DNA of 13,688 bases from Oscillospiraceae bacterium (lineage in GTDB: Bacteria > Bacillota > Clostridia > Oscillospirales > Ruminococcaceae), in assembly GCA_029005335.1 (NCBI GenBank), contig JAQXFT010000027.1, positions 1 to 13,688 on the forward strand, read 5' to 3'. Under the pieces are notes generated by a model, which searched no databases, was not told the DNA's origin, and saw only the letters and a list, made by a program, of their open reading frames with translations. Each line of letters opens with the position of its first letter. Within the stretch, counting starts at the first letter, position 1. The position numbers and the translations under genes are program-made. This document shows, in pieces, positions 6,821-13,688 of the stretch.

Positions 6821-7963
6821 ATGACACGACGTAAAAAGCGTAAGCTGAGAGCATTTATAAAAGAATTTCTTCTGATTACACTGCCATTCAGTGCAGGACT
6901 GTTTATGAATGCAGGAGATATAATTGAAAATTTTGCTGATAAGATGAACAGTATATCAATAAGGCATGATGAAGAAAGGGTGATAAAAGGTAACAAATCC
7001 TATAACGGAAGAATTTCGGAGGATTTTGAGGATATAATAATATCTGAGGGATACGGATATGAGGAGGAATCTGCTGAAAGTCAGGAAGCTCAGTCTGATG
7101 AAGTACCGATATATAAAACAGTATCGCAGAATCCGGGAGCAAAGCCTTATCCTGATGAATGGACGGAGGGTGGAAGTATAATCCGTACAACATACGGACA
7201 TTATGACGGAACTACATTTTTTGATTTGGATAAGGGGGGTCAGGTAAATAATAAAACGTCAGTGAATATGCAGACACTGAAAGATGAAAGCAGGCTTCTG
7301 CCGGAATTTAAGATAGAAGATACAGACGAACCGCAGGTACTTATTTATCATACGCATACAACGGAGACTTATGAACCGTATGTAAGGGATTTTTATGATT
7401 CAAATTTCAACTATAGGACAACCGATGAGACAAAAAATGTGATAATGGTCGGAAATGAGATTCAGAAGGAGCTTGAATCCGCAGGAATAGGAGTAATACA
7501 TTCAACAGTGATACATGATTATCCGTCATATAACGGGGCATATGACAGAAGTGCAGAGACAGTAAATGAGATACTTGAGGAATATCCTACTATAAAGGTT
7601 GTACTTGATATTCACCGTGATGCAATCTGTACAGATACGGTTGCATATCAGCCGTATACAGAGATAAACGGAAAAGAAGCAGCACAGATTATGATTATAT
7701 CGGGTTGTGATGACGGGACAATGGATATGCCTGATTATATGAAGAATTTCAGATTTGCATCACTTCTGCAAAGTCAGATAGAGAGTGACAATCCGGGAAT
7801 GACAAGACCGATTCTTTTTGATTATCGTCATTACAATCAGGATATAACAACGGGAAGTCTGCTGATAGAAGTAGGCTCTCACGGAAATACACTTGAACAG
7901 GCGTGTTATTCGGGGGAGCTTCTGGGAAAATCGATAGCGAAAGCACTGGAGGAGCTGAAATAG
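6821..7963 (+). CDS. spoIIP: Stage II sporulation protein P (SpoIIP-family cell wall hydrolase)
   Basis: In endospore formers SpoIIP is a membrane-anchored amidase/endopeptidase that works with SpoIID and SpoIIM to degrade septal peptidoglycan during engulfment. The protein has a basic N-terminus (MTRRKKRK), a weak hydrophobic segment (about 11-30), a charged low-complexity linker (about 50-110) and the C-terminal catalytic domain (about 170-380). Motifs are YHTHTTETYEP (176-186), HDYPSYNGAYDRS (232-244), LDIHRDA (262-268) and NQDITTGSLLIEVGSHGNT (339-357); the His and Glu residues in these are the expected zinc and catalytic residues. At 380 residues it has the usual length. Start ATG 6821 follows a strong GAGGTGAT. 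The gpr protease gene, often upstream in Bacillus, is not here. A small membrane protein gene follows after one base. The family is clear; whether this organism sporulates is not. Confidence 0.92.
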   Translation: MTRRKKRKLRAFIKEFLLITLPFSAGLFMNAGDIIENFADKMNSISIRHDEERVIKGNKSYNGRISEDFEDIIISEGYGYEEESAESQEAQSDEVPIYKTVSQNPGAKPYPDEWTEGGSIIRTTYGHYDGTTFFDLDKGGQVNNKTSVNMQTLKDESRLLPEFKIEDTDEPQVLIYHTHTTETYEPYVRDFYDSNFNYRTTDETKNVIMVGNEIQKELESAGIGVIHSTVIHDYPSYNGAYDRSAETVNEILEEYPTIKVVLDIHRDAICTDTVAYQPYTEINGKEAAQIMIISGCDDGTMDMPDYMKNFRFASLLQSQIESDNPGMTRPILFDYRHYNQDITTGSLLIEVGSHGNTLEQACYSGELLGKSIAKALEELK

Positions 7964-7964
7964 C

Positions 7965-8261
7965 ATGAAAAAGGTCATAAGGATAGTATTCTTATATATT
8001 CTGGCTACATCGCTTTTATATATGTTTGCGGTATCGTATTCAAACACATACAACCGGATAAACAATGAAAAAATAGCTCCGGCAGGGATAGTAATAAACG
8101 GAGGGGAAGTGACAGTAAGTGTACTTCATGATAAAATTACGATAGATTTTGGCTTTGCCGAACCGGAAAGCAGATTTTATTATGTACTTTATTTTCTTTC
8201 GCCGGACAGTCTCCGGAATGCAGAGAGGATTCTAATTGAAGCTGTAGAAGTTATTATCTGA
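7965..8261 (+). CDS. Hypothetical 98-residue membrane-anchored protein, coupled to spoIIP
   Basis: I do not recognise a family. MKKVIR is followed by a hydrophobic segment (about 5-24), fitting a signal anchor with the rest outside. The remainder has alternating beta-like stretches (APAGIVINGGEVTVSVL, KITIDFGF) and an aromatic stretch YYVLYFL. A GGAGGAG ribosome binding site lies in the last codons of spoIIP, and the ATG begins one base after the spoIIP stop, so translation is very probably coupled. This suggests, without proof, that it works with or near SpoIIP. Its last 30 bases overlap the 3' end of the convergent papain-like gene. I consider it real because of the coupling and the signal-anchor layout. 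Confidence 0.65.
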   Translation: MKKVIRIVFLYILATSLLYMFAVSYSNTYNRINNEKIAPAGIVINGGEVTVSVLHDKITIDFGFAEPESRFYYVLYFLSPDSLRNAERILIEAVEVII

Positions 8262-8804
8262 ACACTGCAAATATTTCTGAGTATGCCAGTGATTTAATTC
8301 ACCTCTGTATATAAGGCGTGCATCAGAAATATACCGGAAATCGTCCGGAGTACACAGGCAGGGCTTTTTCCGGAGATTTATGCCGATTTCGCTTAATATA
8401 TGTGCGGCGAACTGTGAACACAGAAAATGGCTTTTTCTGTCCCATGATATGTTAAGGTATATAGCAATAAGCCCAAGTATATTATAAGAATAGTTGTTTC
8501 TGAAAATATAAAAATTGTTTATAAGTCTTTGAAAGTGAACTTTCTGTTCATGAGATACAGGAATTTCGTATATTTCACATGGTATATTATTGAAAAGACC
8601 AAGAGTACCTTCGCCTATTATTTCTTCGTTGAAAGTAGCAGGGAGAGGAGTATATCTGTATGTACGGAAGAAGCTGTACATTTTTGAAAGTTCAATATCA
8701 CCTGCTACCGAAACATGATTATAAGGCTTTTTAGTAAAGAATTTTATAGCCTTTGCAACGTTTGTGCCTGTCTGAGCAACTATTATATAAATATTATCCG
8801 CCAA
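8232..8804 (-). CDS. Permuted papain-like (YiiX/C92, NlpC/P60-superfamily) cysteine hydrolase
   Basis: Probable cysteine amidase/peptidase of the circularly permuted NlpC/P60 superfamily, in which the His comes before the Cys. FFTKKPYNHVSVA (22-34) supplies His30 and FLCSQFAAHILSEIG (127-141) supplies Cys129, followed by the TPDDF (152-156) segment common in these proteins. There is no signal peptide, so it may act in the cytoplasm, on lipid- or peptide-linked substrates that are unknown. The start is TTG at 8804: AGGAGG (complement of 8813-8818) lies 8 bases upstream and no ATG fits. A consensus promoter lies just upstream. The 3' end overlaps the convergent small gene by 30 bases. The superfamily assignment rests on the His/Cys motifs and their order, seen by eye. 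Confidence 0.7.
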   Translation of the reverse strand: MADNIYIIVAQTGTNVAKAIKFFTKKPYNHVSVAGDIELSKMYSFFRTYRYTPLPATFNEEIIGEGTLGLFNNIPCEIYEIPVSHEQKVHFQRLINNFYIFRNNYSYNILGLIAIYLNISWDRKSHFLCSQFAAHILSEIGINLRKKPCLCTPDDFRYISDARLIYRGELNHWHTQKYLQCSDNNFYSFN

Positions 8805-8845
8805 GATGATTGCCTCCTGAAAAAATTTTTTTGTTATTTGAAAAT

Positions 8846-8874
8846 ATTATATCATATATGCTTGCAATTTTCAA
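8846..8874 (-). promoter_or_regulatory. Sigma-A promoter for the papain-like gene
   Basis: On the minus strand TTGAAA (complement of 8869-8874) and TATAAT (complement of 8846-8851) are separated by exactly 17 bases. The TTG start follows about 42 bases downstream. It is a near-perfect housekeeping promoter and abuts the -35 box of the tRNA promoter on the other strand. Confidence 0.8.
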
Positions 8875-8890
8875 GAGGTTATGCTATAAT
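8862..8890 (+). promoter_or_regulatory. Sigma-A promoter for tRNA-Arg
   Basis: TTGCAA (8862-8867) and TATAAT (8885-8890) are 17 bases apart, with TGC directly before the -10 (extended -10). The tRNA begins 20 bases after the -10 box, the expected short leader for a stable RNA gene. Confidence 0.8.
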
Positions 8891-8909
8891 AATATGTAGA
8901 AAAATAAAT

Positions 8910-8984
8910 GTGCCTGTAGCTCAGTGGATAGAGCAGTGGCCTCCGACGCCATGTGCGAGGGTTCGATTCCATTCAGGCATACCA
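8910..8984 (+). tRNA. tRNA-Arg (anticodon CCG)
   Basis: The cloverleaf can be folded by hand. The acceptor is GTGCCTG with CAGGCAT (a G1-U72 wobble at the end), the D stem GCTC/GAGC, and the anticodon stem GTGGC/GCCAT with loop CTCCGAC giving anticodon CCG, which reads the Arg codon CGG. The variable loop is GTGC. The T arm is GAGGG-TTCGATT-CCATT, discriminator A, and CCA encoded at 8982-8984. The T stem has a G-A mismatch in its middle pair (51-63); with C at that place the pair would be normal. It has its own promoter and terminator and is therefore a single-gene unit. Confidence 0.9.
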
Positions 8985-9005
8985 GAAAAAACAAAATTTC
9001 CGCAG

Positions 9006-9031
9006 AAATCTCCCTCAGGGGAGATTTTTTT
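9006..9031 (+). terminator. Intrinsic terminator of the tRNA gene
   Basis: AAATCTCCC (9006-9014) pairs with GGGAGATTT (9019-9027) around a TCAG loop, and T residues run on to 9031. It is a perfect 9-bp stem 22 bases after the tRNA CCA end. The reverse strand is also A/T-rich, but nothing is transcribed toward it from the right. Confidence 0.9.
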
Positions 9032-9064
9032 CTTTGAAAAAAATAAAATTTGTAGGGCGGATAC

Positions 9065-9093
9065 TTGAAATTTGTGAAAATATGTGATATAAT
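9065..9093 (+). promoter_or_regulatory. Sigma-A promoter for proS-leuS
   Basis: TTGAAA (9065-9070) and TATAAT (9088-9093) are 17 bases apart, with TGA before the -10 (extended -10). About 41 bases separate the -10 box from the proS ATG, so the transcript leader is too short for a T-box element, which many Firmicute synthetase genes carry. Confidence 0.85.
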
Positions 9094-9134
9094 AAAAAAA
9101 TCAAATAGTATTATATAAGAAAAGGAGTTATTTT

Positions 9135-10577
9135 ATGGGTAATAAAAACAATATGGAAATCAAACAGATTACCAATATGGAAACTGATTTTGCACAATGG
9201 TTTACAGATGTATGCAAAAAAGCTGAACTGATAGACTATTCATCAATCAGGGGAATGTATATCTATCGTCCCTATGGCTACGCTATATGGGAGAATATTC
9301 AGAAAAGCCTTGATGAACGCTTTAAGGAAACAGGTCACGAAAACGTATATCTCCCTATGCTTATTCCGGAATCGCTTCTTGAAAAAGAAAAGGAACACGT
9401 AGAAGGTTTTGCTCCGGAATGTGCATGGGTAACCTATGGAGGAAGCAATAAACTGGAAGAGCGTTATTGTATACGCCCTACTTCTGAAACACTTTTCTGT
9501 GAACACTATAAAAATGTAATCCAGTCCTATAAGGATTTGCCTAAGCTCTATAATCAGTGGTGTTCTGTATTAAGGTGGGAAAAAACAGCACGACCCTTTC
9601 TCCGTCACCGTGAATTTCTCTGGCAGGAGGGACACACAATGCATGCTACTGCTGACGAAGCACGTGAGGAAACTCAGCGTATGCTTAATATTTATGCCGA
9701 TTTCTGCGAAAATGTTCTTGCTATGCCTGTTGTAAAGGGTCGCAAAACCGATAAGGAAAAATTCAACGGAGCTGAGGAAACATATACAGTAGAATGTATG
9801 ATGCATGACAGAAAGGCATTGCAGGCAGGTACAAGTCACTATTTCGGAGACGGCTTCGCAAAGGCATTTGACATACAGTTTTCCGGAAGCGATAATAAGC
9901 TTCACTATCCGCATCAGACAAGCTGGGGAGTTTCAACAAGACTTATCGGCGGTATCATAATGACACACGGAGATAATAACGGACTTATTCTCCCTCCGAG
10001 AATTGCACCGGTTCAGGCAATAGTAATACCTGTAGCACAGCATAAAGAGGGAGTAATCGATAAAGCAAACGAACTCTTTGAAAGACTCCGTAAAGCCGGT
10101 ATCCGTACAAAAATAGACGTAACAGACCGTTCATTAGGCTGGAAGGCTTCAGAATACGAAATGAAAGGCGTACCGCTGAGAGTGGAAATAGGCCCCAAGG
10201 ATATTGAAAATAATCAGTGCTGTCTTTGCAGACGTGATAACCGTGAAAAAACTTTTGTACCGCTCGAAAATCTTGAGACAGCAGTCAGGGAAATGCTCGA
10301 TTCAATTCACAATGCACTTTTTGAAAAGGCTCTCGCAAACCGTGAAACACATACAAAGATATGCCAGACTCTTGAGGAAGTAAAGGAGTTTATGACTTCT
10401 GAAGGAGGCTTCGCAAAAACAATGTGGTGCGGAGATTTGGAATGTGAGCTTAAAATGAAAGAGGAAGCAGGAGTAACATCAAGATGTATGCCTCTTGAAC
10501 AGGAACATACAGGCGATAAATGCGTATGCTGTGGCAAGCCGGCAGACAAAATGATTTACTGGGGAGTAGCATATTAA
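9135..10577 (+). CDS. proS: Prolyl-tRNA synthetase, short archaeal/eukaryote-like type (ProS type 3)
   Basis: Class II synthetase that charges tRNA-Pro with proline in the cytoplasm. Motifs are RPTSETLF (114-121), motif 2 with RWEKTARPFLRHREFLWQEGH (147 onward) and motif 3 with STRLIGGIIMTHGDNNGLILPP (267-288), then the anticodon-binding domain (about 290-400). The C-terminal zinc domain has Cys432, Cys437, Cys463 and Cys466, spaced like those of Thermus ProRS, and the protein ends in the typical YWGVAY. At 480 residues without the inserted editing domain of the long bacterial type, it belongs to the archaeal-like class, which lacks INS-domain editing of Ala-tRNA-Pro. Start ATG 9135 follows AAGGAG by 7 bases. 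leuS follows after 16 bases, so the two are co-transcribed. Confidence 0.97.
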   Translation: MGNKNNMEIKQITNMETDFAQWFTDVCKKAELIDYSSIRGMYIYRPYGYAIWENIQKSLDERFKETGHENVYLPMLIPESLLEKEKEHVEGFAPECAWVTYGGSNKLEERYCIRPTSETLFCEHYKNVIQSYKDLPKLYNQWCSVLRWEKTARPFLRHREFLWQEGHTMHATADEAREETQRMLNIYADFCENVLAMPVVKGRKTDKEKFNGAEETYTVECMMHDRKALQAGTSHYFGDGFAKAFDIQFSGSDNKLHYPHQTSWGVSTRLIGGIIMTHGDNNGLILPPRIAPVQAIVIPVAQHKEGVIDKANELFERLRKAGIRTKIDVTDRSLGWKASEYEMKGVPLRVEIGPKDIENNQCCLCRRDNREKTFVPLENLETAVREMLDSIHNALFEKALANRETHTKICQTLEEVKEFMTSEGGFAKTMWCGDLECELKMKEEAGVTSRCMPLEQEHTGDKCVCCGKPADKMIYWGVAY

Positions 10578-10593
10578 TTTTGGAGGATAACAA

Positions 10594-13008
10594 ATGCAGG
10601 AATATAATTTTAAATCAATAGAAGAAAAATGGGCGAAATACTGGGTAGAAAATAAATCCTATAAGGCAGAGGACTTTTCAGAAAAGCCGAAATTCTATGT
10701 CCTCAGCGAATTTTTCGGCCCTAACGGAAAGGGAATACATCTCGGACACGTAAAATGCTTTACGCCTACAGATATAATAGCAAGATATATGAGATTCAAG
10801 GGCTATAACGTACTTTATCCGGCAGGCTGGGACGCATTCGGACTCCCGACAGAAAATTACGCTATCAAGACAGGCGAACAGCCAGTGGACGTAACTGAAC
10901 GTAATGTACAGAAATTCAAGAGCCAGCTTACAAGAATGGGATATTCATTCGACTGGGACAGGGAAATCGGAACATCATATGAAGATTACTATAAGTGGAC
11001 TCAGTGGATTTTCCTCCAGCTCTATAATAACGGACTTGCATATAAGGCATCAGGAGAAGTAAACTTCTGTCCGCAGTGTAAAACAGTTCTCAGCAACGAG
11101 GACAGTCAGGGAGGACTTTGTGACAGATGTCACGGCGAAGTTGTCCGCAAAAAGAGAGATGTCTGGTATCTCAGAATGCAGTCATATTCAGATAAAATGC
11201 TTGAAGATGTTGAGAATATCGACATGAAGGAAAGCCTCAAGGATTCACAGCGTAACTGGATTGGCAGAAGTGTCGGAGCAGAAATCGTTTTCCCGATTAA
11301 GGACAGCGAAGAAGGTCTTAAAGTATTCACAACAAGACCGGATACAATATATGGTGTTACATTTATGGTAATCGCTCCGGAACACCCTCTCACAAAAAGT
11401 GATAAGCTTAAAAATGCCGATGAAGTAAACGCCTATAAGGCAGAGGCTTCTAAAAAGAGTTCTATAGAACGTTCAGCAAACAAGGATAAAACCGGAGTAC
11501 GCCTTGACGGCATCACAGCGATAAACCCCATTACAAATAAGGAAATCCCGATTTATATATCAGATTATGTAATGATGGATTACGGAACAGGTGCAATTAT
11601 GGCAGTTCCGGCACATGATGACAGGGACTATGAATTTGCTAAAAAATTCGGTATTCCGATAGTTCAGGTAATCGAGGGCGGAGACATCTCCGAATCAGCA
11701 TATACGGGAGATGGTGTACATATAAACAGCGGTAATCTGAATAATCTCGGAGTAAAAGAAGCTATATCACTTATGATTGAAACCCTTGAAAAAATGGGTT
11801 GCGGTCATGAAATGGTAAATTACAAAATGCAGGACTGGCCTTTTAACCGTCAGAGATACTGGGGTGAACCTTTCCCGATAGTATTCTGCGAAGACTGCGG
11901 AACAGTAGCTCTTGATGAAAAAGACCTTCCGCTCGTACTCCCGGAAACTGATGATTTTGTACCAAATGAAACAGGTGCAAGTCCGCTTTCAAAGCTTTCG
12001 GACTGGGTAAACTGCAAATGCCCGAAGTGCGGAAAGCCTGCTGTACGTGAAACTGATACAATGCCTAACTGGGCAGGCTCATCATGGTACTGGCTCAGAT
12101 ATCTTGACCCGAAAAACAATGAGGAATTTGTTTCACAGGACAAGCTCAATTACTGGGGACAGGTTGACCTCTATACAGGCGGTGTTGAACACGTTACAAG
12201 ACATATGCTCTATGCAAGCTTCTGGAATAACTTCCTCTATGATATAGGAAAAGTTCCGAATAAAACAGCATTCAAGAGAAGAATGTGCAATGGTCTTGTA
12301 CTTGATTCAGAGGGCAAGAAGATGTCAAAAAGCTCCGGAAACGCTATTGACCCGATAGATGTTGTAAGTGAATATGGTGCAGATACATTCAGACTTCATA
12401 TGATGTTCATAGGCGAATATGAGAAGAACAATAACTGGACACTCAAGGGAATAACAGGTATAAAGCGTTTTCTCAGCGGAGTATGGTCACTTCAGGATAT
12501 GGTAAAGGGCGATGAAGTTTCAAAGGAACACGAATTTATGCTTCATAATCTCATCAAACGCTGTGACACTACTATCTATGATGCAAATCCGGAGCATACA
12601 AGCTATGAACAGCACAACGATTTCAAATTCAATACGGTAATCGCAAATATGATGACCTTTATGAATAAAATCCGTGAGGACGGCTGGATTACAAAGGAAG
12701 AACTCAGAAGCTTTCTTGTACTTCTCAATCCCTTTGCACCTTTCATTACTGCTGAACTCTATGAAATAGTTTTCGGCGGAGATATTGTAAATGAAAAATT
12801 CCCTGAATTTGATGAGAGCAAAACTGTTACAAGTACAGTTGAGATTCCGGTACAGGTAAAGGGCAAGAGAAAGGCTGTAATAAATGTCAGTGCAGAAGCT
12901 GATGAAGCAGAAGCACTTGCAGAAGCGGTAAAGGCTCTCGGAATTTCCGCTGATGATGTAAAGAAAGTAATATACAAACAAGGCAAAATAATAAATCTTA
13001 TTGTCTGA
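10594..13008 (+). CDS. leuS: Leucyl-tRNA synthetase with a non-canonical HIGH-proximal pocket
   Basis: Class I synthetase that charges tRNA-Leu. Signatures are HLGH (49-52), GWDAFGLP with Asp80, the zinc module CPQC...CDRC, the CP1 editing domain with TTRPDTIYG and YGTGAIMAVPAHDDRDYEFA, DWPFNRQRYWGEPFPIVF, a second CEDC/CPKC knuckle, SSWYWLRY, EHVTRHMLYASFW and KMSKS (576-580), then the anticodon and C-terminal domains. At 804 residues the length is normal for bacteria. The unusual point is residues 39-45, EFFGPNG, where LeuRS normally has M-[FL]-P-Y-P-S-G; the Met and Tyr that line the leucine pocket are replaced by Glu39 and Gly42. The ribosome binding site GGAGG lies before ATG 10594. Second gene of the proS-leuS unit, it has no clear terminator after its stop. 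It is a LeuRS by family; it may be the only one or a paralogue. Confidence 0.95.
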   Translation: MQEYNFKSIEEKWAKYWVENKSYKAEDFSEKPKFYVLSEFFGPNGKGIHLGHVKCFTPTDIIARYMRFKGYNVLYPAGWDAFGLPTENYAIKTGEQPVDVTERNVQKFKSQLTRMGYSFDWDREIGTSYEDYYKWTQWIFLQLYNNGLAYKASGEVNFCPQCKTVLSNEDSQGGLCDRCHGEVVRKKRDVWYLRMQSYSDKMLEDVENIDMKESLKDSQRNWIGRSVGAEIVFPIKDSEEGLKVFTTRPDTIYGVTFMVIAPEHPLTKSDKLKNADEVNAYKAEASKKSSIERSANKDKTGVRLDGITAINPITNKEIPIYISDYVMMDYGTGAIMAVPAHDDRDYEFAKKFGIPIVQVIEGGDISESAYTGDGVHINSGNLNNLGVKEAISLMIETLEKMGCGHEMVNYKMQDWPFNRQRYWGEPFPIVFCEDCGTVALDEKDLPLVLPETDDFVPNETGASPLSKLSDWVNCKCPKCGKPAVRETDTMPNWAGSSWYWLRYLDPKNNEEFVSQDKLNYWGQVDLYTGGVEHVTRHMLYASFWNNFLYDIGKVPNKTAFKRRMCNGLVLDSEGKKMSKSSGNAIDPIDVVSEYGADTFRLHMMFIGEYEKNNNWTLKGITGIKRFLSGVWSLQDMVKGDEVSKEHEFMLHNLIKRCDTTIYDANPEHTSYEQHNDFKFNTVIANMMTFMNKIREDGWITKEELRSFLVLLNPFAPFITAELYEIVFGGDIVNEKFPEFDESKTVTSTVEIPVQVKGKRKAVINVSAEADEAEALAEAVKALGISADDVKKVIYKQGKIINLIV

Positions 13009-13065
13009 CATAAAAAAATAAAAATACAGGCGTTAATAATATCTGCATATAAAGAAAGGCATAAT
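13009..13065 (+). other. Short gap between leuS and cas3
   Basis: The 57 bases are A/T-rich with no hairpin plus T-run and no convincing -35/-10 pair; TAATAT at 13037-13042 has only an A-run where a -35 box should be. AAAGAAAGG (13051-13059) is the likely ribosome binding site of the next gene. The CRISPR gene may thus be reached by read-through from proS-leuS or by a promoter inside leuS. Confidence 0.5.
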
Positions 13066-13688
13066 ATGGAAAAAATAATATCTTTATTTCCGGCTAAAAG
13101 CTGTAAAGATAACAGCATGATGTGGCTTCCTTTTACGGTACATTCATATGATACCGCAGGTATTATTGAACGCCTTTTTAATCACTGGATTCCGGAATCC
13201 TTAAGAATTTATATATCGGAAAAACTTTTACCAAACAGCAGTAAGGATAATTCTCAGGAAACAGCAGTTAATTTCTGCAGGCTTATGGCACTTCTTCACG
13301 ATACAGGGAAACTTACTCCTGCATTTCAAAGCAAAATAGCACCGAATATTTATGGATATTCTGACAAGCTTGAAAATATGGGAATAAATATCCGGAATCT
13401 AAAAGAAATTTCCAGATCACCGCATAATATTGCAGGACAGGTTATTCTTGAGCATTACGGATTTCCGAAAGAAATTTCTGTTATAACGGGTTCTCATCAC
13501 GGAAGATGTGCATATAGTACTTCTGAACAGCTTGAAATATATAAATCAAATTATTTCGGATATAAAAGCATAAATGAAAAACTATGGAGAAATATCCGGA
13601 AATACTGGATAGATACTGCACTTAAAGAAACAGGCTTTAAAAGTGTTGAAGATATTCCGAAGCCGAATGTTAAAATTCAGATGCTTAT
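13066..13688 (+). CDS. cas3: CRISPR-associated Cas3, N-terminal HD nuclease domain (3' end outside window)
   Basis: Cas3 is the effector nuclease-helicase of type I CRISPR-Cas systems: its HD domain cuts and degrades the target strand after Cascade recruitment. The frame is open from ATG 13066 to the window edge (207 residues, no stop). It shows WLPFTVHSYDTAGIIERL (20-37) with His26, a Trp-Ile-Pro-Glu segment, LMALLHDTGKLTPAFQ (73-88) with His78, Asp79 and Lys82, SPHNIAGQVI (118-127) with His120, and the paired His144-His145 in SHHGR. This order of H, HDxGK, H and HH is the metal-binding set of the Cas3 HD domain. TPAFQ after the HD motif resembles I-E Cas3 proteins more than I-C ones. The helicase part, if fused, lies beyond the window; a stand-alone Cas3'' HD protein is the alternative. 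Confidence 0.85.
   Translation, partial: MEKIISLFPAKSCKDNSMMWLPFTVHSYDTAGIIERLFNHWIPESLRIYISEKLLPNSSKDNSQETAVNFCRLMALLHDTGKLTPAFQSKIAPNIYGYSDKLENMGINIRNLKEISRSPHNIAGQVILEHYGFPKEISVITGSHHGRCAYSTSEQLEIYKSNYFGYKSINEKLWRNIRKYWIDTALKETGFKSVEDIPKPNVKIQML

Noticed and set aside
8262..8360. Intrinsic terminator for the spoIIP transcript
   Set aside because: CCGG-containing stems can be drawn but none is followed by a T-run on the plus strand.
8715..9068. 117-residue plus-strand reading frame across the tRNA gene
   Set aside because: It runs through the papain-like gene start, both promoters, the tRNA and its terminator, and has no ribosome binding site or family resemblance.
12520..13011. 163-residue minus-strand reading frame at the end of leuS
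   Set aside because: Antisense to conserved LeuRS C-terminal sequence; composition is that of a shadow frame.
13009..13688. CRISPR repeats near cas3
   Set aside because: No regularly spaced repeats are visible in the window; any array must lie outside it.

Overview
The window looks like a chromosomal segment of a low-GC, anaerobic Firmicute of the Ruminococcus/Oscillospiraceae type. The reasons are AT-rich intergenic DNA, strong AGGAGG-type ribosome binding sites, TTG as well as ATG starts, a SpoIIP-family sporulation hydrolase, DUF4190 and DUF2752 membrane proteins, an archaeal-type ProRS and a clostridial-style three-gene biotin enzyme operon. The genus is an inference from gene style; no marker here proves it.

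Left part (1-3840): the 3' part of an RluB/RsuA-type pseudouridine synthase whose start lies outside the window, then an operon for a biotin-dependent carboxyl-transfer enzyme. It encodes an acyl-CoA carboxyltransferase-type subunit, a free biotin carrier and an OadA/5S-type pyruvate/oxaloacetate carboxyltransferase. No membrane OadB/MmdB or OadG is present, so the set matches the parts list of a soluble transcarboxylase (12S + 1.3S + 5S) as well as that of an oxaloacetate decarboxylase.

Middle (3841-8804): a 22-bp perfect palindrome, metA (TTG start; C142/H235/E237, and E111, which predicts acetyl-CoA use) and a DUF4190 membrane protein. Then come two convergent minus-strand genes, a polysaccharide deacetylase and a DUF2752 protein, a plus-strand pair (spoIIP and an unknown 98-residue membrane protein), and a minus-strand permuted papain-like (YiiX/C92-type) protein with a TTG start. 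A plus-strand terminator-like hairpin sits inside the coding part of the DUF2752 gene.

Right part (8805-13688): divergent promoters with abutting -35 boxes, tRNA-Arg(CCG) with encoded CCA and a good terminator, a consensus promoter, then proS and leuS as a two-gene operon. The LeuRS keeps HLGH, KMSKS and the editing motifs but lacks the usual PYPSG block next to HIGH. The window ends inside a further plus-strand gene from 13066 with no stop. Its 207 visible residues form an HD nuclease domain of the Cas3 family, so a type I CRISPR-Cas locus, probably I-E-like, appears to start at the right edge. No CRISPR repeats are visible in this window.
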